Part shown: positions 50,291 through 60,449 of the stretch, in pieces
Layout of the letters: each line of letters opens with the position of its first letter
How positions within the stretch are numbered: position 1 is the first letter of the stretch
Assembly (NCBI RefSeq): GCF_000758525.1
Contig: NZ_CP009241.1
Coordinates: forward strand, 1,178,001-1,242,000
Direction: 5' to 3'
Length of the DNA stretch: 64,000 nucleotides
DNA from: Paenibacillus sp. FSL H7-0357
GTDB taxonomy: Bacteria; Bacillota; Bacilli; Paenibacillales; Paenibacillaceae
Made by a program: the position numbers and the translations under genes
Notes under the pieces: model-generated
Database searches by the model: none
What the model was told of the DNA's origin: nothing
What the model saw: only the letters and a program-made list of their open reading frames with translations

Positions 50291-50872
50291 GTGGCTGTGG
50301 TAGATCGAAGGCAGCAGGTGCTTAAAGCCGCGACGAAATGTTTTTCATTATTTGGCTATAAGGCAACTACAATGGATCAAGTCGCCAAGATTGCGAATGT
50401 GGGAAAAGGAACGATTTATACCTTTTTCACGAATAAGGAGCAGCTGTTCGATGAAATCCTGCGTGATGTCATTGTCGAAATGAAAAAAATCGCCGAGCGG
50501 GAAATCAAAAAGGATAAGCCTTTTTTTGATAACCTGCACAGGGTTCTGGATGCTTTGCTGGAATTTCGAAGCGAACACGAGCTGTTCATTAAGCTTTCCC
50601 AGGAAAGTCGCGATTTCGGAACGCCGCAGGCTGGTGAAGGACTCGACAAGATCGAGAGTGTTGTGCTTGACTATTTGAAACGGGAGGTGGAACAGGCGAT
50701 TCGTCAAGGCGAAATCAAACCTTGCGACCCCAAGATCGTATCTGTTGTAATGTTTAGACTTTACATTGTGCTGACTGCTGAACTTAACAAGGTGCATGTG
50801 CCCTTGAACAAAGAGCAAATCAAACATTATTTTCACTTGTTCTTGTCCGAAGGGCTGGCAACAGCAAAGTAA
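50291..50872 (+). CDS. TetR-family regulator (YhgD-like position)
   Basis: 193-residue regulator. The N-terminal helix-turn-helix (residues about 10-55) reads VLKAATKCFSLFGYKATTMDQVAKIANVGKGTIYTFFTNKEQLFDEIL with the expected core; the rest is helical ligand-binding domain. GTG start behind GAGGAAAGGGAG. It is followed by a terminator and the YhgE/Pip gene, as in the B. subtilis yhgD-yhgE pair, and both genes share an operator-like element. It is likely the repressor of both. Confidence 0.88.
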   Translation: MAVVDRRQQVLKAATKCFSLFGYKATTMDQVAKIANVGKGTIYTFFTNKEQLFDEILRDVIVEMKKIAEREIKKDKPFFDNLHRVLDALLEFRSEHELFIKLSQESRDFGTPQAGEGLDKIESVVLDYLKREVEQAIRQGEIKPCDPKIVSVVMFRLYIVLTAELNKVHVPLNKEQIKHYFHLFLSEGLATAK

Positions 50873-50952
50873 GGTTTGGAGCTGGAATAGGGATGGCATC
50901 GTCAACCGTCTGCTTTCCCTGGATGTTCTTTTATTTAGGCGGCAGTGGTAAC

Positions 50953-50975
50953 AAAAACCGGAAAGGTTTTTTTTT
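50953..50975 (+). terminator. Terminator after the TetR gene
   Basis: AAAAACC-GGAAA-GGTTTTT stem-loop followed by T; short but with a long T run. Confidence 0.75.
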
Positions 50976-50984
50976 ACCCCGGAC

Positions 50985-51007
50985 TGACCAATTGGGGAAA
51001 ATAGTCA
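50985..51007. promoter_or_regulatory. Operator-like element upstream of the YhgE/Pip gene (TGACC-N13-AGTCA)
   Basis: TGACC (50985-50989) and AGTCA (51003-51007) with a 13-base spacer ending AAAAT, matching the element upstream of tetR except one outer base. It lies about 95 bases before the YhgE start, in promoter position. Confidence 0.6.
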
Positions 51008-51099
51008 TATGGTATTACTGTAACTTTCAATACAATAGCAAGAATTGAAGATTCATAGCATTTTAAAAGAGAGCAAACGATTATAAGGAGAGAACCAGA

Positions 51100-53454
51100 A
51101 TGAAATCTTTATCCGTGTTTTTCAAGGACCTTGGGGCAGTGCTGAAGAATCCTAAAGTGCTGATCCCAATGTTTGTTGTCCTATTCGTTCCGGTGCTGTA
51201 CAGCGGGTTGTTCCTGAAAGCATTCTGGGATCCCTACGGTAAAATGAATGAACTGCCGGTCGCTGTCGTAAATGAAGATAAAGGTGCCGACTACGAAGGC
51301 TCAAAGCTAACTGCCGGGAATGACCTGATAGAAGAACTTAAGAAAACCGACGGGTTCGAATGGAATTTCGTAACCCGTGACCAGGCAGAAGCGGGAATTG
51401 ACGACAGTACTTATTATATGGCGATCATTGTGCCTGAAGATTTTTCAGCAAATGCAACAACCCTGCTGGGTACTGATCCCCAGCCGGCCAAAATTATTTA
51501 TGAACCGAACGAAGGCTTCAATTTCCTTGCCGGCCAAATTGGCGGAACTGCGGTAAAGGATATTAAGACAAAAGTATCGGCCAAAATAACAGAAGCTTAT
51601 ACAGAATCCGTATTCGATAAAATTACCAAGATCGCCAGCGGGCTTGGCGACGCCGGAGACGGCGCAACAAAAATTGCCGATGGCGCAAGCAAGCTGGATG
51701 ACGGCGCGCTGAAGCTGAAGGATAATCTGGTAGTACTGACTGAGGGCACAGGTAAACTGCTCGATGGTGTAGCGCCGCTTACGAAAGGTGTGAGCGATCT
51801 GAACACGGGTGCCGCCGCCATACACAACGGCAGCAGCACACTGGCAGGCGGACTCCAGCAATTGTCTGCTGCACACAAGAAACTGCAGGCTGGTGTATCA
51901 CAGACTGCAGCAGGCAGCAAGCAACTGAGTGAAGGTCTTAAGAAGACGGAAACCGGAGCAGCTTCACTTCAGGCTGGTACAGCATCAGCTGTAGAAGGTA
52001 CGACTAAGCTTCAAGCTGGCACGAAGTCGGTTGTCGATGGCAGTGCTAAGCTGGAAGCGGGACTTACTTCTTCCGTCGAAGGCAGCGCCAAGCTGGAAGC
52101 CGGTCTGAAGGCTTCCAAGGATGGCAGCGCGAAAGTGAGCGCAGGAGCCAAAGCAGTGGCCGATGGCCTGCAGCAGCTGGCCAAATCGAATCCTCAGCTT
52201 GCAGCCAGCCCTGAGGTGCAAAAGCTGCTGGCTGCAAGTACGGCAGTCGCTCAAGGCAGCGCGCAGCTGGATCAAAGCCAGCAGCAACTCGTGGAAGGCG
52301 CATCAGCGCTCCACAGCGGGCAGGAGCAGCTTGTGCAGGGTGCAGGACAGCTGCATACCGGTTCTGAGCAGCTGGATGCTGGAGTCAGTCAGCTGCATGA
52401 CGGAGCGCAGCAGCTGAATGCCGGTAGCACGCAGCTGCTGGAAGGACAAAAACAGCTCGTGGCCGGTGCAACGAAGCTGGAAACCGGCGGCACTACACTT
52501 GCCGCAGGAATGAAGCAGTTCGGCGCGAAGCTGGATGAAGCTGCAGCTGGCGGTGCGAAGCTGGCCGATGGCGGCAAGGCGCTGGAAGCCGGAACTTCGA
52601 AGCTGCTGAACGGAGCCGGACAGCTGAGCAGCGGTCTGACCTCTGTAGCCGATGGCTCGAAGAAGCTAAGCGCTGGAGCAGGCCAGCTGAAGGATGGTCT
52701 TGATGATCTGAAGGCCGGTTCAGGAGAACTTGCAACGAAGCTTGGCGATGCCGCATCACAGACCAGTTCGGTGAATAAGACCGACGCGTTGGTATCGATG
52801 TTCGCCCAGCCTGTGGAGATTGAAGAAGTTAAAGTGAATGCCGTGCCAAACTACGGCACAGGCTTTGCGCCTTACTTCCTGTCCCTTGGACTGTTTGTAG
52901 GTGCACTGATCAGCACGATTATTATTCCAATGCGCGATTCCGAAGTGATCGGTGCCAGCCGGTTCAACCGGTTTGTCAGCCGTACGCTTACATTCACGAT
53001 GATGAGTGTGCTTCAGGCGCTGCTCGCTGCAGTTATTGTTCTGTACGGATTGGGTCTTGAAGTGCAGAATGTACCGCTCTTCTATGCATTTATCTTCATT
53101 ACCAGTCTTGCCTTCATGTGGATGATCCAGGCGATTGTAACCTGGCTGGATCAGCCGGGACGTTTTGTGGCTATTGTCATCCTAATCTTCCAATTGACGA
53201 CAAGTGCAGGTACGTTCCCGCTTGAATTGATTCCGAACTGGATGAAATTCTTCAATCCGCTTCTTCCTATGACCTACAGCGTCAGAGGATTCAAGGCAGT
53301 AATTTCCACGGGAGATACGGGTGTAATGTGGAACGATGCAGGACTGCTTGCGATCTACGGCCTTGTATTCCTGGCCCTTACGTTCACCTATTTCATGACC
53401 CGCAGTCATGAAAGTGAAGCTGCTATGAAAAGTGAACAAGTTTTGACTGTATAA
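51100..53454 (+). CDS. YhgE/Pip-family membrane protein (ABC2-type) with a large Gly-heptad repeat region
   Basis: 784 residues. An N-terminal helix (about 20-42) is followed by a globular outer domain (LPVAVVNEDKGADYEG ... AIIVPEDFSANA) and then about 390 residues (180-570) of a 7-residue repeat, L-x-x-G-x-x-x, seen dozens of times (for example GASKLDDGALKL, EGSAKLEAGL, GSEQLDAGV). The C-terminal 200 residues hold five to six membrane helices with the ABC2_membrane pattern. This is the YhgE/Pip family: Lactococcus Pip and B. subtilis YueB act as phage receptors and others export. Function here is unknown. It is preceded by AAGGAGA. Confidence 0.9.
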   Translation: MKSLSVFFKDLGAVLKNPKVLIPMFVVLFVPVLYSGLFLKAFWDPYGKMNELPVAVVNEDKGADYEGSKLTAGNDLIEELKKTDGFEWNFVTRDQAEAGIDDSTYYMAIIVPEDFSANATTLLGTDPQPAKIIYEPNEGFNFLAGQIGGTAVKDIKTKVSAKITEAYTESVFDKITKIASGLGDAGDGATKIADGASKLDDGALKLKDNLVVLTEGTGKLLDGVAPLTKGVSDLNTGAAAIHNGSSTLAGGLQQLSAAHKKLQAGVSQTAAGSKQLSEGLKKTETGAASLQAGTASAVEGTTKLQAGTKSVVDGSAKLEAGLTSSVEGSAKLEAGLKASKDGSAKVSAGAKAVADGLQQLAKSNPQLAASPEVQKLLAASTAVAQGSAQLDQSQQQLVEGASALHSGQEQLVQGAGQLHTGSEQLDAGVSQLHDGAQQLNAGSTQLLEGQKQLVAGATKLETGGTTLAAGMKQFGAKLDEAAAGGAKLADGGKALEAGTSKLLNGAGQLSSGLTSVADGSKKLSAGAGQLKDGLDDLKAGSGELATKLGDAASQTSSVNKTDALVSMFAQPVEIEEVKVNAVPNYGTGFAPYFLSLGLFVGALISTIIIPMRDSEVIGASRFNRFVSRTLTFTMMSVLQALLAAVIVLYGLGLEVQNVPLFYAFIFITSLAFMWMIQAIVTWLDQPGRFVAIVILIFQLTTSAGTFPLELIPNWMKFFNPLLPMTYSVRGFKAVISTGDTGVMWNDAGLLAIYGLVFLALTFTYFMTRSHESEAAMKSEQVLTV

Positions 53455-53477
53455 TCGGTTAATAGCAATAATATAAC

Positions 53478-53520
53478 AATAAGCAGAGGACGCTCCTTAA
53501 GGGGGCGTTCTTTGCTTATT
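53478..53520 (+). terminator. Hairpin after the YhgE/Pip gene (probable terminator)
   Basis: AATAAGCA (53478-53485) pairs with TGCTTATT (53513-53520), with inner ACGC/GCGT and CCTTAAGG stems. No T run follows, so strength is uncertain. Confidence 0.6.
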
Positions 53521-53624
53521 GCGGAAATGATATGCGACATTAAAATGACATGTTATGGAAAGAAAACGGAATAAGCGTTTTCATTGCATAAGAACTTATT
53601 CGGTTTTAATGCATAATTATACAT

Positions 53625-53641
53625 TGTAAAGATTTTTTACG
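53625..53641. promoter_or_regulatory. GlnR/TnrA-like box upstream of gltB
   Basis: TGTAAAGATTTTTTACG matches all but two informative positions of the consensus TGTNANAWWWTNTNACA. In B. subtilis, TnrA represses glutamate synthase genes through such sites. It lies upstream of the -10 box at 53795. Confidence 0.5.
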
Positions 53642-53794
53642 CTTTTATTCACTAAAGCTGTACCGCAAAAGCAATTGTTAATCAAACTCATAAAAAAGTT
53701 TAAATTGCGCTCATGTCAGGTCGATGATAAAATAATATAACCAATCTGCCTTGAATAATTATTAAGATTTTTCTCTGAAATATTTTCCTGTAAA

Positions 53795-53800
53795 TATAAT
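53795..53800 (+). promoter_or_regulatory. -10 box of the gltB promoter
   Basis: TATAAT with no good -35 at 16-18 bases (TCTCTG at 17). In B. subtilis the gltAB promoter needs the activator GltC, consistent with a weak -35. Confidence 0.4.
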
Positions 53801-53926
53801 GTAAGTAGAGCTTTGCGCTTTGCTTTTTCCTTATATTTTTTGTGAAAGTGATGCCGCCATTATGCAGATCGGCAAGCGGGTTCTTCCGATGATAACTTCT
53901 ACTTTATTATAGAAAGGTTGCGTACA

Positions 53927-56900
53927 ATGAGACACACTGAACTGCCCGGCAAACAGGGCCTTTATGATCCCCAGTTCGAAAAAGATGCATGCGGCATGGG
54001 ATTTGTTGCCCATATTAAAGGCACACCGTCCCATGATATTGTAAGTAACGCTTTGACTATGCTCTTCAATATGGAGCATCGGGGGGGCCAGGGTAGCGAG
54101 CCGAACTCCGGTGACGGAGCCGGCATCATGCTGCAAATTCCGCACCGTTTCTTTGCAGGGGAAGCCGCTAAGCTTGGCTTTGAACTGCCGGAGCAGGGCC
54201 GCTATGGCGTGGGTATGATCTTTCTGTCTCATAACGAGGAGATCCGGGCCCGCCACGAGGCGCTCTTGAGCGACATTATTGCAGAAGAAGGCCAAGAGGT
54301 GCTTGGCTATCGCGATGTGCCTACCTTTGACGAAATGCTGGGCAAAACTGCCAAGGCAGCGAAGCCTTATGTCCGTCAGGTATTCATCGGCCGTTCCGCA
54401 GGCGTCAAGGATGAATTGGCTTTTGAACGCAAGCTGTATGTAATCCGCAAACGCGCAGAACTTGCAATCCGCTATGGCGGTACCGAAGAGGGTGAGTCCT
54501 TCTACGTGCCAAGTATGTCCTGTCGTAAGATCGTATATAAAGGCATGCTCACAACTGAGCAGGTAGGCCAGTTCTATCTGGATCTGCAGAACAAAGAGCT
54601 GGAATCCGCGATTGCGCTTGTCCACTCCCGGTTCAGCACCAATACGTTCCCGAGCTGGGAGCGTGCCCATCCCTACCGTTTCATGATCCACAATGGTGAG
54701 ATCAACACCCTGCGGGGGAATGTGAACTGGATGCACGCCCGCCAGTCTCTGTTCAAGAGTGAAGTATTCGGAGAAGACCTCAGCAAGATCAAGCCGGTTG
54801 TTAATCCGGACGGTTCCGATACCGCCATGTTCGACAATACGTTCGAGTTCCTGTATCTCAGCGGACGTTCCTTGCCGCATGTGGCCATGATGATGGTACC
54901 TGAGCCTTGGAGCAACCATGACAGCATGGATGAGCAGAAGAAGGCATTCTATGAATACCACAGCACCTTGATGGAGCCGTGGGACGGGCCTGCCGCGATG
55001 GGCTTCACCGACGGTGTGCAAATCGGAGCCATTCTTGACCGTAACGGCCTGCGTCCTGCCCGTTATTATGTAACCAAAGACGATATGATTATTTTATCCT
55101 CTGAAGCAGGAGTTCTTGATATTCCGGCAGAGAATGTACTATATAAAGACCGCCTGAGACCAGGCCGGATGCTGCTCGTGGATACGAAGCAGGGCCGGAT
55201 TATTTCTGACGAAGAAGTGAAAGCGTCCATTGCTTCCGAGCAGCCTTACCGCCAATGGCTGGATGAGCATCTGATCGGACTTGACGAGCTTCCGGATGCA
55301 CCTGAGCTGCCGAACCCGAAACATGACAATGTGCAGCAGCTGCAGCAATCCTTCGGCTATACCTTTGAGGATTTGCGCAAGGTGCTGGAGCCTATGGCTT
55401 CAACCGGCGCCGAAGCTGTCGGCTCCATGGGCTATGATGCTCCGCTGGCTGTGCTGTCGGATCGTCCGCAGCGTCTTTACAACTACTTTAAACAAATGTT
55501 CGCACAGGTAACCAATCCGCCGATTGATGCAATTCGCGAAGAATTGGTAACGTCAACTGCTACGACAATCGGACCGGAACGCAACCTGCTGAAACCAGAA
55601 CCGGAGAGCTGTCGACAGATCTCCCTGGAATCGCCGATTTTATCGAATGAGGATTTCGCCAAGATCCGCCATGTCCGCCGTGCGGGCTTCAAATCGATGT
55701 CCATTCCGATTCTGTTCCCGGCTGAGCTTGGAGCGGAAGGACTGCGTATCGCACTTGAGCGCATGAATGAGGCTGCAGACCGCGTAATGGCCAAAGGACA
55801 TAATATTCTTATTCTGTCCGACCGCGGTGTGGACCGCGAGAATGCGGCTATCCCGGCGCTGCTGGCTGTATCCAGCCTGCATCACCATCTGATCCGCTCG
55901 GGAACACGTACGAAGGTCAGCATTTTGCTGGAGTCCGGCGAACCCCGTGAAGTCCATCATTATGCGCTTCTTCTGGGCTATGGCGTAAGTGCGGTCAATC
56001 CGTATCTGGCCTTCGAAAGTCTGGATGACATGATCAGCCAGGGCCTGCTGCGCGGAATTTCGCATGAGAAGGCTGTGAAGAACTACATTAAGGCTGCGAC
56101 AAAGAGCGTAGTGAAAATACTGTCCAAAATGGGTATCTCTACTATTCAATCGTACCGTGGCGCACAGATCTTTGAAGCTGTCGGACTGAATTCGGAATTC
56201 GTCGACCGTTACTTTACCTGGACGCCTTCCCGTATTGGCGGTATCGGCCTTGAAGAAGTGGCGGCAGAAGCGCTGATTCATCATAACCGCGCCTTCACCG
56301 ACAAAGACGGCAACGATAAAGTGCTTGATTCCGGCGGCGAGTACCAATGGCGCAGCGACGGGGAAGAGCATCTGTTCAACCCGCAGACCATCCATCTGCT
56401 TCAGCACTCTGTGCGGAGCGGCGATTACAATATGTACAAGAAATATGCAGCACTTGTTCAGGGTGAAAGCGAGAAACATCAGACGCTGCGCTCCATGCTG
56501 CAATTCAAATCGACAAATCAGCCAGTTCCGCTGGAAGAGGTGGAACCGGCAGAATCAATTATGAAACGGTTCAAGACCGGTGCGATGTCCTTTGGTTCGA
56601 TCAGTAAGGAAGCACATGAGACGCTGGCAATCGCCATGAACCGCATCGGCGGCAAGAGCAACACCGGTGAGGGCGGCGAAGATCCGGCACGCTTTATTCC
56701 GGACAGCAACGGTGATTCCCGCCGCAGTGCAATTAAACAGGTGGCATCGGGACGTTTCGGGGTGACTTCGAACTATCTCGTGAATGCGGATGAAATTCAG
56801 ATCAAAATGGCACAGGGTGCCAAACCTGGTGAAGGCGGACAGCTGCCGGGCCGCAAGGTATATCCATGGGTTGCAGAAGTGCGCGGCTCCACAGCAGGCG

Positions 56901-58522
56901 TAGGTCTGATCTCACCGCCGCCGCATCATGATATTTATTCCATTGAGGATTTGGCAGAGCTGATCTACGATCTGAAGAATGCCAATCCGCGTGCCAGCAT
57001 TAACGTGAAGCTCGTGTCTGAGGTAGGCGTTGGAACCATCGCTGCCGGTGTAGCCAAAGGCCGTGCCGATATCATTCTGATCAGCGGTTATGACGGAGGA
57101 ACCGGCGCATCGCCGATGAACTCTATCCGCCATGCTGGTCTGCCTTGGGAGCTTGGTCTCGCTGAGACCCATCAGACACTGATGCTGAATAACCTCCGCG
57201 ACCGTGTCGTGCTCGAGACAGACGGCAAAATGCTTAGTGGCCGTGACCTGGCAGTAGCAGTATTGCTGGGTGCTGAAGAATATGGATTCGCTACTGCGCC
57301 GCTTGTAGCTGTAGGCTGCATCATGATGCGGGTGTGCCAGATGGATACCTGTCCGGTCGGTGTAGCAACACAGAATCCGGATCTGCGTAAGAACTTTACA
57401 GGCGATCCACAGCATGTTGTTAACTTCATGACGTTCGTGGCGCAGGATCTGCGTGAGATTATGGCTGAGCTTGGTTTCCGCACCATTGAAGAAATGGTTG
57501 GACGCACCGATTGCCTCGACGCCGTACGCGCTTCGAGTCATTGGAAGAAGAAAGGCGTCGATCTGAGCAGCCTGCTTCATACTCCGGCAATGCCGGAAGG
57601 AAGCACACGTTTCCGCAGCAAACGCCAGAACCATGGTCTTGAAGAAACGCTCGACGTTTCGAAGCTGCTGGAGCTGGCCGCACCTGCATTGGAATTCGGT
57701 ACGGTGGTTGAAGCTTCACTGCCAATCACGAACGTGAACCGTGCGGTAGGAACGATTCTGGGCAGCGAACTGACGCGCAAATATGGTGCGGCAGGTCTGC
57801 CAGATGATACGATCCGCCTGCATTTCAGCGGATCTGCCGGACAAAGTCTGGGCGCGTTCATGCCGAAGGGGATTACGATTACAGTCGAAGGCGACTCCAA
57901 TGACTATGTGGGCAAAGGGCTGTCCGGCGGCAAGCTGATTATTAAGCCATCGCCGAAGGCAACCTTCGCTGCTGAGGACAATATTATTATCGGGAATACG
58001 GCGCTTTACGGAGCGACCGGCGGCGAAGCTTACATCAGCGGCATCGCCGGCGAACGGTTTGCCGTCCGCAACTCCGGTGCGAATGTCGTCGTTGAAGGCG
58101 TGGGCGACCATGGCTGTGAATATATGACCGGTGGACGCGTAGTTGTGCTCGGTGAAACCGGCCGCAACTTTGCAGCGGGGATGTCAGGCGGTATCGCTTA
58201 TGTATACGATCCGAACAACAACTTCATCAAACGCTGCAACCTGGAAATGGTGCTTCTGGAGCGGGTCGAAGAACCGGACGAAATCGCTGAACTGCACAGT
58301 CTGATTGCCCGTCATACGGAGCTTACTAACAGTGCTGCGGGAAGACGGATTCTGGATGGCTGGGAAGCGGCTCTGCCGAATTTTGCCCGTGTGATTCCAA
58401 AGGATTACAAACGGATGATGGAGCAAATTCGCAAAGTTGAGCAAACCGGCTTGACTGGCGAAGCTGCCCTAATGGCAGCCTTTGAAGCCAACATGCGTGA
58501 GCTTGCCCGTGTCGGTGGCTAA
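53927..58522 (+). CDS. gltB: Glutamate synthase (NADPH) large subunit
   Basis: 1531-residue GOGAT large subunit making glutamate from glutamine and 2-oxoglutarate. The glutaminase domain follows a short propeptide; the N-terminal nucleophile is Cys22 in [13 protein letters not shown]. Further motifs are [17 protein letters not shown] near residue 50 and the FMN/synthase domain with [10 protein letters not shown] and [12 protein letters not shown]. The [3Fe-4S] cluster cysteines are Cys1131, Cys1137 and Cys1142 (C-x5-C-x4-C in [13 protein letters not shown]). The C-terminal GXGXG repeats lie about 1270-1500. ATG 53927 follows AGAAAGG; a TTG 9 bases earlier overlaps it. No small subunit gene follows in the window; it is monocistronic with its own terminator. 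Confidence 0.95.
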   Translation: MRHTELPGKQGLYDPQFEKDACGMGFVAHIKGTPSHDIVSNALTMLFNMEHRGGQGSEPNSGDGAGIMLQIPHRFFAGEAAKLGFELPEQGRYGVGMIFLSHNEEIRARHEALLSDIIAEEGQEVLGYRDVPTFDEMLGKTAKAAKPYVRQVFIGRSAGVKDELAFERKLYVIRKRAELAIRYGGTEEGESFYVPSMSCRKIVYKGMLTTEQVGQFYLDLQNKELESAIALVHSRFSTNTFPSWERAHPYRFMIHNGEINTLRGNVNWMHARQSLFKSEVFGEDLSKIKPVVNPDGSDTAMFDNTFEFLYLSGRSLPHVAMMMVPEPWSNHDSMDEQKKAFYEYHSTLMEPWDGPAAMGFTDGVQIGAILDRNGLRPARYYVTKDDMIILSSEAGVLDIPAENVLYKDRLRPGRMLLVDTKQGRIISDEEVKASIASEQPYRQWLDEHLIGLDELPDAPELPNPKHDNVQQLQQSFGYTFEDLRKVLEPMASTGAEAVGSMGYDAPLAVLSDRPQRLYNYFKQMFAQVTNPPIDAIREELVTSTATTIGPERNLLKPEPESCRQISLESPILSNEDFAKIRHVRRAGFKSMSIPILFPAELGAEGLRIALERMNEAADRVMAKGHNILILSDRGVDRENAAIPALLAVSSLHHHLIRSGTRTKVSILLESGEPREVHHYALLLGYGVSAVNPYLAFESLDDMISQGLLRGISHEKAVKNYIKAATKSVVKILSKMGISTIQSYRGAQIFEAVGLNSEFVDRYFTWTPSRIGGIGLEEVAAEALIHHNRAFTDKDGNDKVLDSGGEYQWRSDGEEHLFNPQTIHLLQHSVRSGDYNMYKKYAALVQGESEKHQTLRSMLQFKSTNQPVPLEEVEPAESIMKRFKTGAMSFGSISKEAHETLAIAMNRIGGKSNTGEGGEDPARFIPDSNGDSRRSAIKQVASGRFGVTSNYLVNADEIQIKMAQGAKPGEGGQLPGRKVYPWVAEVRGSTAGVGLISPPPHHDIYSIEDLAELIYDLKNANPRASINVKLVSEVGVGTIAAGVAKGRADIILISGYDGGTGASPMNSIRHAGLPWELGLAETHQTLMLNNLRDRVVLETDGKMLSGRDLAVAVLLGAEEYGFATAPLVAVGCIMMRVCQMDTCPVGVATQNPDLRKNFTGDPQHVVNFMTFVAQDLREIMAELGFRTIEEMVGRTDCLDAVRASSHWKKKGVDLSSLLHTPAMPEGSTRFRSKRQNHGLEETLDVSKLLELAAPALEFGTVVEASLPITNVNRAVGTILGSELTRKYGAAGLPDDTIRLHFSGSAGQSLGAFMPKGITITVEGDSNDYVGKGLSGGKLIIKPSPKATFAAEDNIIIGNTALYGATGGEAYISGIAGERFAVRNSGANVVVEGVGDHGCEYMTGGRVVVLGETGRNFAAGMSGGIAYVYDPNNNFIKRCNLEMVLLERVEEPDEIAELHSLIARHTELTNSAAGRRILDGWEAALPNFARVIPKDYKRMMEQIRKVEQTGLTGEAALMAAFEANMRELARVGG

Positions 58523-58545
58523 TCTTTAAGCAATTGTCGAAGAAC

Positions 58546-58590
58546 AAGGGACCGTATCCTTTTGTAATGAAGGGGTACGGTCCTTTATTA
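58546..58590 (+). terminator. Terminator after gltB
   Basis: GGACCGTA (58549-58556) and TACGGTCC (58576-58583) with an inner TCCTT/AAGGG stem, then TTTATTA. Confidence 0.82.
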
Positions 58591-58672
58591 TGTAATGTAT
58601 TTTTCTTGATTTTCATGAAAAAGGTAAGTTGTGGTAATATAGTAATGCAAACTAATGAAAGGAAGTGAAATA

Positions 58673-59599
58673 ATGCCAAATATGGCAGAAGTGTCGAAGC
58701 CTGTAGCCAGCCTAATGGGCGTCACCAAAAAAATAGGTTCCAAAACGCTGGTCAGCAATTTAACGCTGGACATTCCGTCCGGTCAAATTTTTGGGTTTCT
58801 TGGACCGAACGGCGCCGGGAAAACGACGACGATTCGCATGATGGTAGGGCTTATTTCGATCAGCCAGGGAGACATTCTGATCTGCGGCCGCAGCATCAAG
58901 GATCATTTCGAAGAAGCGGTAGCCAATATCGGTGCCATTGTTGAGAATCCTGAGATGTATAAGTTCTTGACCGGATACCAGAATTTGCGCCAGTATGCGC
59001 GCATGGTGCCGGGTGTAGACAAGCAGCGGATCAATGAGGTTGTGGAGCTCGTCGGGCTTGGACAGAGAATTCATGATAAAGTAAAAACCTATTCTCTGGG
59101 CATGCGCCAGCGGCTTGGTGTCGCTCAGGCCCTGCTGCATCGGCCGAAGCTGCTGATTCTGGATGAGCCGACAAACGGGCTTGATCCGCAAGGGATCCGT
59201 GAGCTTCGCGATTATTTGCGCCGTCTTTGCCAAGATGAGGGAACAACGGTGTTTGTCTCCAGCCATTTGTTGTCCGAAATGGAGCTGATGTGCGACAGTG
59301 TCGCAATTATCCAGAATGGCCGGCTTGTAGATGTGAAACAGCTGAAGACAGTGGGAGACGCAGTGATGCCAGCTGGGGAAACACTGTTTGAGGTGAGCGA
59401 TCCGGAAGCGGCGTTTAGCCTGATTGGCCGTGGAGTATTGAGAGAAGGCGGTCTGGCCGTCGTGGCGAGCCGTGAGGAAGTGGCCGAACTGAATGCGAAG
59501 CTAGTGGCAGGCGGCATCAAGGTCTACAGCATCAAGGCGCTGTCCCGCTCACTGGAAGATCAATTCTTGGAAATTACAGGAGGTGAAGGCATTGGGTGA
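58673..59599 (+). CDS. ABC transporter ATPase, bacitracin-exporter (BcrA)-like
   Basis: 308-residue ATP-binding subunit. Walker A GPNGAGKTTT (about residue 48), signature YSLGMRQRLGVAQAL, Walker B LLILDEPTNGLD, then a C-terminal extension of the BcrA/NatA type. ATG 58673 is set by AAAGGAAGTGAAATA. The end overlaps the permease start by 8 bases. Exporters of this class act on peptide antibiotics, but the substrate here is unknown. Confidence 0.88.
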   Translation: MPNMAEVSKPVASLMGVTKKIGSKTLVSNLTLDIPSGQIFGFLGPNGAGKTTTIRMMVGLISISQGDILICGRSIKDHFEEAVANIGAIVENPEMYKFLTGYQNLRQYARMVPGVDKQRINEVVELVGLGQRIHDKVKTYSLGMRQRLGVAQALLHRPKLLILDEPTNGLDPQGIRELRDYLRRLCQDEGTTVFVSSHLLSEMELMCDSVAIIQNGRLVDVKQLKTVGDAVMPAGETLFEVSDPEAAFSLIGRGVLREGGLAVVASREEVAELNAKLVAGGIKVYSIKALSRSLEDQFLEITGGEGIG

Positions 59600-60374
59600 G
59601 TTCGCTGCTCTCATACATAATGAGAATATCAAGATTTACAGCCGTGTTCGTACATGGATTATGTTGTTCATTCTGGCTTTAATGAGTGCGCTGTTTCCGG
59701 CACTGTTCTATTTTACCAGCAGTGGTGATATGTCCAGGATGGGACTATGGGAGAGCTTTCAGACGACCGTGAGCGTTGCCTTTTTCCTGAATACGATCTT
59801 CACGGTTGTAGTTGCATCCGACTCCGTGGCGGGCGAATTTTCCTGGGGAACAATCAAGCTTTTGCTGATTCGCCCGTGGAGCCGCTCCAAAATACTGCTC
59901 TCAAAATATATTTCCATGATCCTCTTTAGTCTGCTCAGCACAGCAATATTAATTGCTTTCGCTTATGGTTCGTCATTGATCTTCTCCTCTTCAGCGGAAG
60001 CGTCTAACTTCGGAAATTGGAGTCCGGTTGAATACTCCTTCCTCGATGTGCTCTGCCGCTATGTTGAGCTGTTTCTAACCGCTGCGCTTGCCTTTATGGT
60101 ATCCAGTGTCTTCCGGGCAAGCGGACTGGCGATCGGTCTGTCTTTGTTTATTATGTTTACCAAAAATTTATTTATCGTCATCTTTAGCCCGGAAAGGTAT
60201 GAGTGGGCTAAGTATCTGATCTTTACCCACATGGATTTGCGGGGATATATATTGAGCGATGCCGGTCCTGGCGGTGTAACCCTTGGGTTCTCTGCCGCCG
60301 TGCTGGCTGTATATTATCTGCTGTTTCTGGCGGTTTCCTGGATCGTGTTCCGTAAAAGGGATGTCGCCGCTTAA
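59592..60374 (+). CDS. ABC-2 type permease, partner of the BcrA-like ATPase
   Basis: 260-residue membrane subunit with six predicted helices (TWIMLFILALMSALFPALFYF, then TIFTVVVASDSVAGEFSWGTIKLLLIRP, typical of ABC2_membrane_5/BcrB-type). TTG 59592 is chosen because GGAGGTGA at 59579-59586 is correctly spaced; a GTG at 59583 lies within that ribosome site. Overlaps the ATPase gene. Together they form an exporter. Confidence 0.85.
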   Translation: MGEFAALIHNENIKIYSRVRTWIMLFILALMSALFPALFYFTSSGDMSRMGLWESFQTTVSVAFFLNTIFTVVVASDSVAGEFSWGTIKLLLIRPWSRSKILLSKYISMILFSLLSTAILIAFAYGSSLIFSSSAEASNFGNWSPVEYSFLDVLCRYVELFLTAALAFMVSSVFRASGLAIGLSLFIMFTKNLFIVIFSPERYEWAKYLIFTHMDLRGYILSDAGPGGVTLGFSAAVLAVYYLLFLAVSWIVFRKRDVAA

Positions 60375-60449
60375 GACCGTACGTAGATGGAATGTGAGGC
60401 GGGTGCACATGGGAAGCTGCGGGAATGAGCCTAGACAGGTTCAAACCGT

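Larger units (their letters stand above)
53521..53926. other. Regulatory region upstream of gltB
   Basis: 406 bases between the YhgE hairpin and gltB, AT-rich and without a credible gene. It contains the GlnR/TnrA-like box at 53625-53641, a TATAAT -10 at 53795-53800 with a poor -35 (an activator-dependent promoter would fit), and a ribosome site AGAAAGG at 53911-53917. No T-box or riboswitch signature is recognised. Confidence 0.55.

Noticed and set aside
53831..55021. A 396-codon open frame on the minus strand opposite gltB (also 55640-56503 and 56912-57634)
   Set aside because: These lie wholly antisense to a well-supported glutamate synthase gene, have no ribosome site or family pattern, and read as shadow frames.
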